Below, piece after piece: positions 15,750 to 24,788 of a DNA stretch of 64,000 nt. The notes below the pieces were generated by a model. That model saw only the letters and a program-made list of their open reading frames with translations, was not told the DNA's origin and did no database searches. The position numbers and the translations under genes are program-made. Within the stretch, counting starts at the first letter, position 1; each line of letters opens with the position of its first letter. The stretch comes from an uncultured Lachnospiraceae bacterium (GTDB lineage Bacteria; Bacillota; Clostridia; Lachnospirales; Lachnospiraceae). Location of the stretch: contig CAJUDZ010000003.1 in NCBI GenBank assembly GCA_910584965.1, positions 62,001-126,000 on the forward strand, read 5' to 3'.

Positions 15750-15773
15750 CGTCGCTTTCGGGCGGCGGTTTTT
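15750..15773 (+). terminator. intrinsic terminator after uxaC
   Basis: Stem CGTCGC (15750-15755) and GCGGCG (15762-15767) with loop TTTCGG, followed by GTTTTTTG. It closes the rraA-uxaC operon 15 bp after the stop codon. Confidence 0.7.
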
Positions 15774-15783
15774 GCATTTTGTA

Positions 15784-15812
15784 TTAAGTAAACTTTATGC
15801 AATTATTATAAT
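15784..15812 (+). promoter_or_regulatory. predicted GH2 promoter carrying a TTAAGT element
   Basis: A perfect TATAAT (15807-15812) with TTAAGT (15784-15789) at the -35 position, 17 bp spacing. TTAAGT is followed by the near-inverse ACTTTA (15792-15797). This is the hexamer clustered at the lacI/isomerase divergent promoters, so the same LacI-family repressor may act here. Confidence 0.5.
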
Positions 15813-15908
15813 TTTTCGGACCTGTCCGCCCATGCTACAATGAAAACAAAAAGTGCGGCCGGATCCGTTAATCATTTGCGTTTATCCGGGCGGAAGAAAG
15901 GCAGGATT

Positions 15909-18900
15909 ATGGGGCTGAAAGATGTTTTTCAGGATATAGCGGACAACCGGATTCAGGTAACGGAAGAACAGAGAGAAATCGCGCCCGTGAAGAAACACGA
16001 CAGATTGTTTGAAAAAAGCGATACGGCATTTCCTTACGGGGAAGTATGGTTTCGACAGGACGATTCGTTTGAAGAACGCAGACAGGAATTTCACAGGGAG
16101 CTTGCGGCGCTGCGGGAGAAATACCGCCCTTTTATGGCGGATTATCTGCCGGCGTGGAAGACGGAAACGGAAGTCGTGGAGCTGAGACGGTTCCTGTTCC
16201 GTTATCTGCGTAAAGGGGAAATCTTTACGGACAGAAACAGGCCGGACGCCGTCTGGGAAGAAGTGACGCTGCCGGATTACAGAGGGCCGGCCGGAGAGGA
16301 CGGAAAATGGAAAGGATATTACCGGACGCATTTTGCCTGCCGTAAGACCGGATGTGAAGAGCGGATCATACTGCAGTTTCAGAGTGTGGATTATATTGCA
16401 AGGGTGTATGTGAACGGCTGTTTTGCGGGCAGTCATGAAGGGCTGTTTGCCCCCTTTTCTTTTGATATTTCCGATTTTGTGCATCCGGGTGAAAACAATG
16501 AACTGGTGGTGGAATGTCAGAACGATATCCCGATGATGGGCGTCGGAGATCTGTTGGACGGGGATAAGCTGTATGCGGCTACGGGCCCGGGCTGGGACGA
16601 TTCGGAGACCGGATGGCATCATTGCCCCGCCGGCGCGGGAATTACGGGAAAAGTGACGCTGGAATACCGTCCCTGCATTTTTCTGGAGGATGTTTTCGTC
16701 TGTCCGGATATCGATGCCGGCGCGGCGCAGGTAAGGGTGGGCGTCAGAAACTATACGGATGAATTGCAGCGGGATTACGAACTGCGGTTAAGACTCCTGC
16801 CCAAAAACTTCCGGGGAGAGGCCATTGCGGAATATGTGCATCCGGTGCCTTATATCGGCGTCGGACAGAATGAATACCGGTTTGTGATCGATCTCAAAGA
16901 CTATCGGCTGTGGGAACCGGAGACGCCCTGGCTTTACGGCGTCCTGCTGGAACTGTCCCCGGCGGGGCAGGGCGGAAAGGAAGCGGGCCGGGAATCGCAG
17001 AGGGTACCCGGCAGGGAAGGGGAAGCGCCCAATCTTTCGGCAATAACATGTTTCAGCCGTCTTACGGAAACCGTCGGAATCCGTAAGTTTGTCAGCGACG
17101 AAAACAGTACCCCCAAAGGGAAATTTTTCCTGAACAATCATCCCATTGTGCTGCGGGGCGCAAACGAAATGGGACATTTACAACAGTGCGCAATGAACCG
17201 GGATTGGGATTTGCTGGTGGATGATATTCTGATTGCGAAAATGTGCCATATGAATTACTACCGGGTGACGCAGAGGCCGGTACAGCGGGAAATCTATGAT
17301 TATTTCGACATGCTGGGCATGATGCACCAATGCGATCTGCCCCTGTTCAGCTTTATGCGCAGACCGCAGTTTGCGGAAGGCGTACGTCAGTGCGTGGAGA
17401 TGGAACATCTGATCCGCAATCATCCTTCCTCTGTCATGGTGACCTTTATCAACGAACCGATGACGATTAAAAAGACGCAGGATCCGAAATCCAAAGGTTC
17501 GGTCAGAAGCGTGACCAAAGGACACAGGCATCTGATGCGGGATGAGCTGGAAGCCTTTTTTGTGGCGGCCAGACAGGCAATTTATACGGAAAATCCGGGA
17601 CGCGTCATCAAAAACGCGGAAGGCGATTATGAGCCGCCGACCGTGGAAGGGATGCCGGATTTCCATTGCTATACCATGTGGTATTCCCATCATGCCATGC
17701 CGATCGGCAAGCTGCTGGCCGGTTATCTGCCGGCGGTAAAGTCCGGCTGGATGACCGGCTGCGGAGAGTACGGCGCGGAAGGGCTGGATAATCTGCATGT
17801 GATGAAAACCAGGTATCCAGAAGCCTGGCTGGAGCCGGACGAAGAGGGACACTGGTATCCGGATAAGATCGTCCGGGCACAGACGCACTCTTTACAGGGA
17901 GACTGGTATCAGGAACAAAATACAATGGAAGACTGGATTCGGGAGAGCCAGCGCTTTCAGGCGAAAGCCACGACCATGATGACGGATGCCTTCCGCAGGC
18001 GGGCCGATGTGATCGGCCATACGGCGATTCATCTTTTGATCGACGCCTGGCCGTCCGGCTGGATGAAGACGCTGGTGGATTGCGAACGGGAACCGAAACG
18101 GGCATATTTCGCATATCAGGACAGTCTTGTTCCGGTACGGATGAATTTTTACTGCCCGAGAGCTTATGTATACGGCGGCGAAAAGGTGCCCGTCGAGGTA
18201 TGGCTGTTAAACGACAGCGGGCAGGACAGAGAACTTCTTGTGCAGGCCGCCTGCGGGGAAGAGAATTTCAGCCTGACGGGCCGCGTGGAGGCGGCTTCCT
18301 GTGCGTTCCTCGGCACGCTGGAAGTGACAATGCCTTTTGTGGAAGCCGTGACGCAAATAACGGTGGAGGGGTGCGTAAGAGATCTGACGGAGGAGATTTC
18401 CGGGAAGGAATACGACGGAGAAATGCCCGGTCAAAAACAGAGCGAAAGCAGGCTGTACGGCGAAAAGCTGGGCTTTACGGTTTATCCGGCAAAGGGCCGG
18501 CTCAGTCCGGAAATTTTCAGGGAAAACACGACGGCGAAAGAAGAGGACGGCCGGGTGATTCTGCCTCTTCTTACGGCTGACAACCGGGAAACACTGGAAA
18601 AGGACATCGAACGGATTACCGGAGAAGGAAAAACCGCGGTACTGTGCTGGGGCGGGGACAAAGAAGTATCCGTCACGGTGCGGGGGGAACGGATTGCGCT
18701 GAAGAAATGCCAGGAGGTCTTTTTCGCGGCGGCCGACGGGGATTACCGGCAGTATTCCATGGATATGTTATACGACGGGCGTAAAGGATATATCGACGTG
18801 CTGGCCGGGTACTGCGTGGATACGGCGCTTTCCGGGAAATGCCGGGTTTATACATATGCGAGGAACGGCTTTGAAGGCGGCCGGCGTGCGAAGAAAAAAC

Positions 18901-19031
18901 TGCCTTTTGTGCTGGAAATGCCGATCGGAAAGGGAACGCTGCTTGCGGTAAGCCTTGAAACGGCGGGACGGATCGGATTAAATGCGAATCTGGATGCGCT
19001 GTTGTCGGGGCAGCATGAGGAGAACTGTTAA
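15909..19031 (+). CDS. glycoside hydrolase family 2 enzyme
   Basis: About 1040 aa. A jelly-roll sugar-binding domain (GYYRTHFACRKTGCEERIILQFQSVDYIARVYVNG split by others; FAPFSFDISDFVHPGENNELVV) is followed by an immunoglobulin-like domain and a TIM barrel opening at GKFFLNNHPIVLRGANEM. The acid/base Glu is ~516 in FINEPM and the probable nucleophile is ~620 in TGCGEYGAEG. A poorly conserved beta-rich tail (~250 aa) follows. No signal peptide, so it acts on imported oligosaccharides. The start is ATG 15909 (MGLKDVF) after AAAGGCAGGA; ATG 15840 lies at the promoter -10 and is rejected. A Gly/Glu-rich insertion (SPAGQGGKEAGRESQRV) precedes the barrel. GH2 covers galactosidases, glucuronidases, mannosidases and arabinosidases; I cannot pick one. 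Confidence 0.9.
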   Translation: MGLKDVFQDIADNRIQVTEEQREIAPVKKHDRLFEKSDTAFPYGEVWFRQDDSFEERRQEFHRELAALREKYRPFMADYLPAWKTETEVVELRRFLFRYLRKGEIFTDRNRPDAVWEEVTLPDYRGPAGEDGKWKGYYRTHFACRKTGCEERIILQFQSVDYIARVYVNGCFAGSHEGLFAPFSFDISDFVHPGENNELVVECQNDIPMMGVGDLLDGDKLYAATGPGWDDSETGWHHCPAGAGITGKVTLEYRPCIFLEDVFVCPDIDAGAAQVRVGVRNYTDELQRDYELRLRLLPKNFRGEAIAEYVHPVPYIGVGQNEYRFVIDLKDYRLWEPETPWLYGVLLELSPAGQGGKEAGRESQRVPGREGEAPNLSAITCFSRLTETVGIRKFVSDENSTPKGKFFLNNHPIVLRGANEMGHLQQCAMNRDWDLLVDDILIAKMCHMNYYRVTQRPVQREIYDYFDMLGMMHQCDLPLFSFMRRPQFAEGVRQCVEMEHLIRNHPSSVMVTFINEPMTIKKTQDPKSKGSVRSVTKGHRHLMRDELEAFFVAARQAIYTENPGRVIKNAEGDYEPPTVEGMPDFHCYTMWYSHHAMPIGKLLAGYLPAVKSGWMTGCGEYGAEGLDNLHVMKTRYPEAWLEPDEEGHWYPDKIVRAQTHSLQGDWYQEQNTMEDWIRESQRFQAKATTMMTDAFRRRADVIGHTAIHLLIDAWPSGWMKTLVDCEREPKRAYFAYQDSLVPVRMNFYCPRAYVYGGEKVPVEVWLLNDSGQDRELLVQAACGEENFSLTGRVEAASCAFLGTLEVTMPFVEAVTQITVEGCVRDLTEEISGKEYDGEMPGQKQSESRLYGEKLGFTVYPAKGRLSPEIFRENTTAKEEDGRVILPLLTADNRETLEKDIERITGEGKTAVLCWGGDKEVSVTVRGERIALKKCQEVFFAAADGDYRQYSMDMLYDGRKGYIDVLAGYCVDTALSGKCRVYTYARNGFEGGRRAKKKLPFVLEMPIGKGTLLAVSLETAGRIGLNANLDALLSGQHEENC

Positions 19032-19097
19032 AGACGCACCGCCGCGGGACGGGATGTGCCGGGCGGAATCAGTCCGGGAAAGGAAATGGTAAAAAGG

Positions 19098-20207
19098 ATG
19101 ACATGGCAGGAGATTGAGAAAGAACTGGAACGGAGAAAGCTGCCGGAGCTGCTTTTATCCGCGGATGGAAGCAGGGTGGAGAATGCGGCGGATATGGACC
19201 GACGCAGACAGCAGATCCGGGAAATCCTGTGCCGGGAATTTGGCGGTTACAGCCCGGATTTTCCGGTGACGACGGAAGGAAAGGTCTGCATCAGAGAAGA
19301 AAACGCGTATGGCGGAAAGGCGGTCCGGGAGAAAACCGTGCTGACTTTCAGAACGCCTTTTAACGCCTTTTCCTTTTCTTTTGAACTGTTTCTTCCCCGA
19401 AAAGAGGAGTACGGAAAAGAAGGCGCGCCTGTGTTCGTATATCTTGGATTTACCGGAACGCCGGCGGACGGTCCCGGCGAGGAGATCATCGACAACGGAT
19501 TTGCGCTTGCCCATATCAGCTATCAGGAAATTGTGCCGGACAAAAATGACGGGTTTGCAAACGGGCTCGGAAGATTCTGCGCCAGAAATCCTTTCGACAG
19601 CTGGGGAAAACTTGGCATGTGGGCTTACGGGGCTTCACGTGCTGCGGATTATCTTTGCGGGCGGCCGGAAATCGACAGCGGCCGGATGGCGGTTATGGGG
19701 CATTCCAGGCTGGGAAAAGCGGCGCTGTGGTGCGGCGCGCTGGACGAACGGTTCTCCCTGACGGTATCCAACGATTCCGGGGGCGGCGGGGCGGCTCTTT
19801 TTCGGGGGAAAACAGGAGAACATGTGTCGGATCTTTCGAAAGAAGGCTCGGCCCACTGGTTCTGCGGCAATTTTTCGGCCTATGCGGGACGGGAAGAAGA
19901 GATGCCTTTCGACCAGCATTTTCTGCTGGCAATGACGGCGCCGAGACATCTTTATGTGGCCAGCGCTTCCAGGGACGAATGGGCGGACCCGCGGTCGGAA
20001 TTTCTCTCCTGTGCGGCGGCCTCCGGCGCGTTTGAGCGTTATGGCGTTCCGGGACTTATTACGGAAGAGGGTGCGGAGCAGGGCGGGGTGCCGCTCATGC
20101 CGCTGCATCAGGGACATATCGGATACCATATGCGTCAGGGAACGCACCATCTGGGACGGGAAGACTGGAAACATATTATGGAATACCGCAGAAAGCATGG
20201 CGTATAA
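19098..20207 (+). CDS. alpha/beta-hydrolase esterase, CE15 (glucuronoyl esterase)-like
   Basis: About 369 aa. Signature segments are VFVYLGFTGTPADG, WGKLGMWAYGASRAADYL, AVMGHSRLGKAALWCGALDERF (nucleophile Ser ~203), SNDSGGGGAALFRG, HWFCGNFSAYAG, MPFDQHFLLAMTAPRHLYVASASRDEWADP and a C-terminal HIGYHMRQGTHHL with the likely catalytic His. Classical CE15 enzymes carry GCSRxGK; here the Cys is His. CE15 members cleave esters of glucuronic or galacturonic acid, which fits the uronate theme. No signal peptide is evident. The start is uncertain: ATG 19098 has GGAAAGGAA 13 nt upstream; ATG 19086 and GTG 19056 are in frame. It follows GH2 by about 66 bp, same operon. Confidence 0.82.
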   Translation: MTWQEIEKELERRKLPELLLSADGSRVENAADMDRRRQQIREILCREFGGYSPDFPVTTEGKVCIREENAYGGKAVREKTVLTFRTPFNAFSFSFELFLPRKEEYGKEGAPVFVYLGFTGTPADGPGEEIIDNGFALAHISYQEIVPDKNDGFANGLGRFCARNPFDSWGKLGMWAYGASRAADYLCGRPEIDSGRMAVMGHSRLGKAALWCGALDERFSLTVSNDSGGGGAALFRGKTGEHVSDLSKEGSAHWFCGNFSAYAGREEEMPFDQHFLLAMTAPRHLYVASASRDEWADPRSEFLSCAAASGAFERYGVPGLITEEGAEQGGVPLMPLHQGHIGYHMRQGTHHLGREDWKHIMEYRRKHGV

Positions 20208-20243
20208 AGGTCTGCGGATGAAGAAGGGAGCATGGTGATCAGA

Positions 20244-23027
20244 ATGAAAGTAAAACTTATTGCGGAAGAAACGGCGGGGAAGAGAATTGAGCTCGGCCTT
20301 GCCAGAGTGGAAAAAAGCCTCAGGGACAGGGGATTCGAGGTGTTCCGGGCGCCGGACGATGTGTCGGAGCCGGCGTGCAAAGCACCCGGGGCAGCAGGCA
20401 GTATGCCGGCGTCGTCAGACGATGCCTCCGAAGCGCGGGCGTGCGCCATATATATAGGCGTCCGGGGAAAAAGTGAGAAAATAAAATATCTGGAGGAACA
20501 GGGACTGCTTTTATATCATTCGAAGGCGCCCTCCGGGGAAGGGTTCTATCTGACTTATCTTCCGGGGGACCGGCTGATCGTGGTCGTGGGAGGCTCGGAA
20601 ACGGGAGCGCTGTATGGCGCGCTGGAACTGGCCGAAAGAATCGGGAAAGAAAAATCCGGCCGGATTGTGGCCGCCGATTTGGCTTTCGGGGACGAACCGG
20701 TATTCCGTCTGAGGGGGCCGGCCGTAGGATTACAGCTGACGAAGGTGGAACCTCCCCGGCTGACCTACGAATATCCGATTACGCCCGCCAGATTTCCGTG
20801 GTTTTATGATAAAGCGATGTGGGAGAAATTTCTGGATCAGATGCTTCTGGAACGCTGTAACGTATTTTATATCTGGACGGGGCAGCCTTTTTCTTCGCTG
20901 GTGAAACTTGCGGATTACCCGGAGGCGCTGGAGGTCACCGAAGAAGAGTACGAGAAAAACCGGGAGATGTTCGGCTGGCTGACGGAAGAATGCGACCGCA
21001 GAGGCATTTGGCTCGTATTGAAGTTTTACAGTATCCATATCCCGCTCCCGCTGGCGGAAAAACATCATGTGGAGCTTCTGCAGAGCAATATTACGGAATT
21101 GAATGCGGATTATACTTACAAATCCATCGTGGAGTTCATCAAATCGTTTCCCCATATCGGCCTGATGGTCTGCCTGGGCGAGGCGCTGCGGGGAACCCAG
21201 AATAAAACGGACTGGTTTATGAAGACCATTCTTCCGGCGGTAAAGGAAGGCGTGCGTCAGGCGGGACTTACGGAAGAGCCGCCTTTGATTTTAAGAGGGC
21301 ATGACTGCGACCCGAATGCCATTATGGAGCAGGCTGTGCACGAATACGGCAATTTATATACGATGTGGAAATATAACGGAGAGAGCCTGACCACTTATCT
21401 GCCGTCCGGAAAATGGCAGGACACCCATGTGCGCCTTTCTTCCCACGGGCAGACGCATATCATGAACGTGCATGTGGTAGCGAATCTGGAACCTTTCCGT
21501 TATGCGGCGCCCGGTTTCATCCGGAAATGTATGCAGGCGGGACAGAACCGTCTGGGCGGCAGCGGACTGCACCTTTACCCGCTGTTCTTCTGGGACTGGC
21601 CTTATTCCGCGGACAAAGCGGAACCGAGACTCCTGCAGATGGACAGAGACTGGATGTGGTATGCGGCGTGGTTCCGCTACGCATGGAATCCCGACAGGGA
21701 TCCTGAGACGGAAAAACTGTACTGGCAGAATCGTCTGGCGGAACATTTCGGATGCGGCGCGGAAACGGCTGAGGATATTTTACAGGCGCTGGAAGCGGCG
21801 GGCCAGTGTGCGCCCCGGATTCTGCGCCGGGTGGGCATTACCGAGGGAAACCGGCAGACCATGAGTCTTGGAATGACCATGAGCCAGTTTACCAATGTGA
21901 AACGCTACCGTCCCAATTATGAATTGTGGCATTCGGCTTCCACACCCGGAGAACAGCCGGATGACTATATCAGAAAGGAACTGGCGGGAGAAGCGCATTA
22001 CGGGGAGACGCCTTACGATATGATGGAAGAGGTGTCGCTGCTGGCACAGGAGGCCAGAGCGGCCATCCACAGGGCAAAAGGAAAGGTGGAAGCCGGCCGG
22101 GAACGCGAACTGGATGGATACATAACGGATATCGAAGCCATCTGGTTTATGACAATGAGCTATGTCAGAAAACTGGAGGCCGCTCATCGGATTCTGCAAT
22201 ATAAATATACGATGAATGAGAAGCTCCGGGGAGATTTGGCGCTCCTGGAAGCGGCGCTTGCCCCGTGGGAAGAGAGCCTTGATCTTTACCGACAGCTTGC
22301 GGCGCTGACCGAGAAGACATATCTGTATGCCAACAGCATGCAGACCCCGCAGCGGAAGATTCCTTTTCCGAACGGAGAAACGTTCGGCCACTGGGTACAG
22401 TGTCTGCCGGAATATGAACTGGAATTTGAAAACTTTAAGAAAAATCTGGAGAATATGAAAAACGGAAAATATCCCTGTGACGGCATAAGCGAAGAAGAGG
22501 AGGCGGACGCGCTTCCACAGGCGCCTTTCAAACTGTTGGACGACGGATGCGGCACTTATACCGTGCGGAAAGGGGAAATGATTTTTACGGATATGGCGTC
22601 TCCGATTACCAATGCGGCCTCGGAGCTGAAAGGGCTTACGGGCATCCGGTTCGGGCTCGGCGAAGCCATCGGCGAGGGCGTAACCGTTCGGATAGAGTTT
22701 TCGGAAGATTCCCAGCTTTTGCTGGCTTATATGAATGCAAAAGGGGTGGAATGGCTTCAGGTGCCCGATCTGGAAACCAATACCCATGCGGACGACAGAG
22801 GCGGCCTGAACGCGGTATTTGTCAATGCAATGCAGGCGGAGGGGTGCCCGGATATGAACATTCATGTATTTCAGTATGAGAAAGGCGTTCATGAGATCTA
22901 CATGGGCACCGGCGGTTACACGATCGTCGGAGTCGTTCCCGCGGGCGTGGAAATCAGACCGAGAAACGCCGGCTTGTCCGGTGAAACGCTGGATAAACTG
23001 GACTGGTTATACGAGCCGGTCCGGTAA
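20244..23027 (+). CDS. large glycosidase-like protein, family not assigned (~927 aa)
   Basis: N-terminal residues ~1-140 resemble the non-catalytic alpha/beta domain that precedes GH20/GH67/GH84 barrels (RLIVVVGGSETGALYGALELAERIG, FRLRGPAVGLQ). A probable TIM barrel follows (MLLERCNVFYIWTG, DRRGIWLVLKFYSIHIPLP, HIGLMVCLGEALRG, LYTMWKYNGESLTTY, IMNVHVVANLEPFRY, WYAAWFRYAWNPDRD), then a helical region (~590-700) and a beta-rich C-terminal domain (IRFGLGEAIGEGVTVRIEF, YTIVGVVPAGVEIRP). Glu in CLGEAL is a catalytic candidate. No signal peptide. ATG 20244 is preceded by GGTGATC and GAAGGGAG, both complementary to the 16S 3' end; ATG 20232 is also possible. Operonic with GH2 and the esterase. I cannot name the substrate; an alpha-glucuronidase or galacturonidase is a guess from context. 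Confidence 0.75.
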   Translation: MKVKLIAEETAGKRIELGLARVEKSLRDRGFEVFRAPDDVSEPACKAPGAAGSMPASSDDASEARACAIYIGVRGKSEKIKYLEEQGLLLYHSKAPSGEGFYLTYLPGDRLIVVVGGSETGALYGALELAERIGKEKSGRIVAADLAFGDEPVFRLRGPAVGLQLTKVEPPRLTYEYPITPARFPWFYDKAMWEKFLDQMLLERCNVFYIWTGQPFSSLVKLADYPEALEVTEEEYEKNREMFGWLTEECDRRGIWLVLKFYSIHIPLPLAEKHHVELLQSNITELNADYTYKSIVEFIKSFPHIGLMVCLGEALRGTQNKTDWFMKTILPAVKEGVRQAGLTEEPPLILRGHDCDPNAIMEQAVHEYGNLYTMWKYNGESLTTYLPSGKWQDTHVRLSSHGQTHIMNVHVVANLEPFRYAAPGFIRKCMQAGQNRLGGSGLHLYPLFFWDWPYSADKAEPRLLQMDRDWMWYAAWFRYAWNPDRDPETEKLYWQNRLAEHFGCGAETAEDILQALEAAGQCAPRILRRVGITEGNRQTMSLGMTMSQFTNVKRYRPNYELWHSASTPGEQPDDYIRKELAGEAHYGETPYDMMEEVSLLAQEARAAIHRAKGKVEAGRERELDGYITDIEAIWFMTMSYVRKLEAAHRILQYKYTMNEKLRGDLALLEAALAPWEESLDLYRQLAALTEKTYLYANSMQTPQRKIPFPNGETFGHWVQCLPEYELEFENFKKNLENMKNGKYPCDGISEEEEADALPQAPFKLLDDGCGTYTVRKGEMIFTDMASPITNAASELKGLTGIRFGLGEAIGEGVTVRIEFSEDSQLLLAYMNAKGVEWLQVPDLETNTHADDRGGLNAVFVNAMQAEGCPDMNIHVFQYEKGVHEIYMGTGGYTIVGVVPAGVEIRPRNAGLSGETLDKLDWLYEPVR

Positions 23028-23043
23028 GGTTTTTGAAGGAAAA

Positions 23044-24549
23044 TCAGTCTTTTTTCAGCTTCAGCTCCCGGCGGTAAGCGTTGGGGGATGCGTTAAAGTA
23101 TTTTTTAAACTGCCTGTTAAAGTAAGTCTGGCTGGAGAATCCCGTCATGTCGGCGATATCCTTCAGCCGGATATTGCTGTTTTCCATCAGCTTAGCGGCG
23201 TACTTTAAACGTTCTTCATTCAGATAATCGTTGAAGTAGTAGCCTGTCTGCTGGTGAAAAATGGAGCCGAGATAAGAAGGGTGCATGTCCAGCCTGGCCG
23301 CCAGCGTTTTTAAGGACACGTCTTTGTTGGAAAAGTTGTGGACTTCTTCCATGATCATTCTGACATACTGCTGGGCGGCGCCCTGCGGAAGCTCCTGAGC
23401 GGAAAGCAGTTCCCGGACGGAGGAAAAGAGGGAACGGATGTTGTCCATGATAACGTCCGTGTCATTATCGGTGCATTCGATGGCCGAAAAGAAGGAGGGG
23501 GGGGACGATATGCCGGCGGTGAGAAGGTTTTCCACCTGGCTGATTCCCCAGTTTGTCACGGCGAGCTGTAAGGAGAGTTTCCGCTCCGGCGCCAGCGTTT
23601 CCAATATTTTTCGGATATCCTGAAGATAGGTTTCCTCATCCGTATCCTGAAAGTTCTGCTCGATGATCTGCTGTCTGTGGAGCGGAAACAGGAGATAACG
23701 GCAGTTGAGGAACGTATGGGAGGTATGGCGCAGAAGCAGAAATTTTTTTACGGTATGATAGCTGCTGCATACATCCGCGTAATTATCCGCGGTCGTGCCA
23801 ACGGACACAAAAAAAGGAAAGTCCACAAGCGGACGAAGCCTTTCCACTTCATTTTGAAAACGAAAGATATTAAAGTTCTCAGGGCTGCTCAGAATACAGA
23901 TGAACAGGCTGGGAGATTCGAAATAAAAATGGCAGATATAGGTTCCGACAAAAGCGGAGAGAACGGCGTCAAAGAGCAGCGGCGTTTTGTCGGCATATTC
24001 CCCGGCAGCGGAAAACAGCGCTACCGTATAATTATCAAGCTGCAGATTAACGCCCAGCATACCGGCCCTTGCGATGAGTTCATCTTCCCCGATGCTGCCT
24101 TTGCACCAGCTTTCTACGAAGCTGTTCCGAAAGGTGAGCGTGGAGGGGCCGAAATTATTCGAGATTGTATTGCGGTCTTCCAGATGCCTGACGATGGTGC
24201 TGATGGATTCCGAGAGCTCGTCGGGATCCAGCGGCTTCAGCAGATAGTTTTCCGCCCCGCCCCGCATGGCAGAGCGCACATAATCAAAGGTATCATAGGC
24301 CGACAGAACCAGAATATAGACGGAAGGATTGATTTCCCTGGCTTTTCGAATCAGTTCCGTCCCCATCATCTGGGGCATGGAAATATCGGTCAGAATCAGA
24401 TGCACGGGATGCTCGCGCATATAGTCGAGCACTTCCAGGGGATCTGTGGACGCCAGCGCGATTTCCATGTTAAAGCCGAACCAGTCGATGGCCCGCTTCA
24501 AATCCTCCAGAACGAATGCTTCATCATCTACAAAGATAATCTGATACAC
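23044..24549 (-). CDS. response regulator, receiver plus AraC-type DNA-binding domain (YesN-like)
   Basis: A 501-aa protein with a receiver domain at residues 1-~120 (IIFVDDE acidic pair at 8-9, phospho-acceptor Asp55 in LILTDISMPQ, KPLDPDEL Lys), a variable middle region, and two AraC helix-turn-helix motifs at the C terminus (DVSLKTLAARLDMHPSYLGSIFHQQTG; RLKDIADMTGFSSQTYFNRQFKKYFNASP). It very likely pairs with the histidine kinase at 28468-30300 and activates the LplB/LplC/lipoprotein transporter genes that start 240 bp away in the opposite direction. Its 3' end is 16 bp from the convergent 927-aa glycosidase gene. Confidence 0.95.
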   Translation of the reverse strand: MYQIIFVDDEAFVLEDLKRAIDWFGFNMEIALASTDPLEVLDYMREHPVHLILTDISMPQMMGTELIRKAREINPSVYILVLSAYDTFDYVRSAMRGGAENYLLKPLDPDELSESISTIVRHLEDRNTISNNFGPSTLTFRNSFVESWCKGSIGEDELIARAGMLGVNLQLDNYTVALFSAAGEYADKTPLLFDAVLSAFVGTYICHFYFESPSLFICILSSPENFNIFRFQNEVERLRPLVDFPFFVSVGTTADNYADVCSSYHTVKKFLLLRHTSHTFLNCRYLLFPLHRQQIIEQNFQDTDEETYLQDIRKILETLAPERKLSLQLAVTNWGISQVENLLTAGISSPPSFFSAIECTDNDTDVIMDNIRSLFSSVRELLSAQELPQGAAQQYVRMIMEEVHNFSNKDVSLKTLAARLDMHPSYLGSIFHQQTGYYFNDYLNEERLKYAAKLMENSNIRLKDIADMTGFSSQTYFNRQFKKYFNASPNAYRRELKLKKD

Positions 24550-24606
24550 AGCTTCTTACCTCCTTTTCCGGCAAAGCTTCCGATACCCTGTCCGGCATCT
24601 TCCGCT

Positions 24607-24636
24607 ATTATAGTAAAAATGCAAAGTATAAGTCAA
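24607..24636 (-). promoter_or_regulatory. predicted promoter of the response-regulator gene
   Basis: On the minus strand TTGACT (plus 24631-24636) and a perfect TATAAT (plus 24607-24612) are 18 bp apart, 58 bp before the start codon. Confidence 0.65.
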
Positions 24637-24705
24637 GATTAGTCTGACAAAATCACGAAAAGTATAAAAACCGTCATTTTGAATTTGTTAAAAAAGATGG
24701 AATCA

Positions 24706-24735
24706 TTTCAATATAAACTGTTCATTTTTTATAAT
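24706..24735 (+). promoter_or_regulatory. predicted promoter of the sugar ABC transporter operon
   Basis: A perfect TATAAT (24730-24735) with only a poor -35 (TTTCAA, 24706-24711). A weak -35 fits a promoter that needs an activator such as the AraC-type response regulator encoded next to it. The region is very A+T rich. Confidence 0.45.
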
Positions 24736-24788
24736 AAAATGGCCTTAACAAGAAACTATGAGAAAAAATTATACAAGGGGGTATTGAG

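Noticed and set aside
14656..15777. 373-aa minus-strand ORF over uxaC
   Set aside because: Antisense to a clear UxaC; crosses the terminator; no recognisable domain.
21780..22892. 370-aa minus-strand ORF
   Set aside because: Antisense shadow of the 927-aa glycosidase-like gene, without motif or ribosome-binding site.
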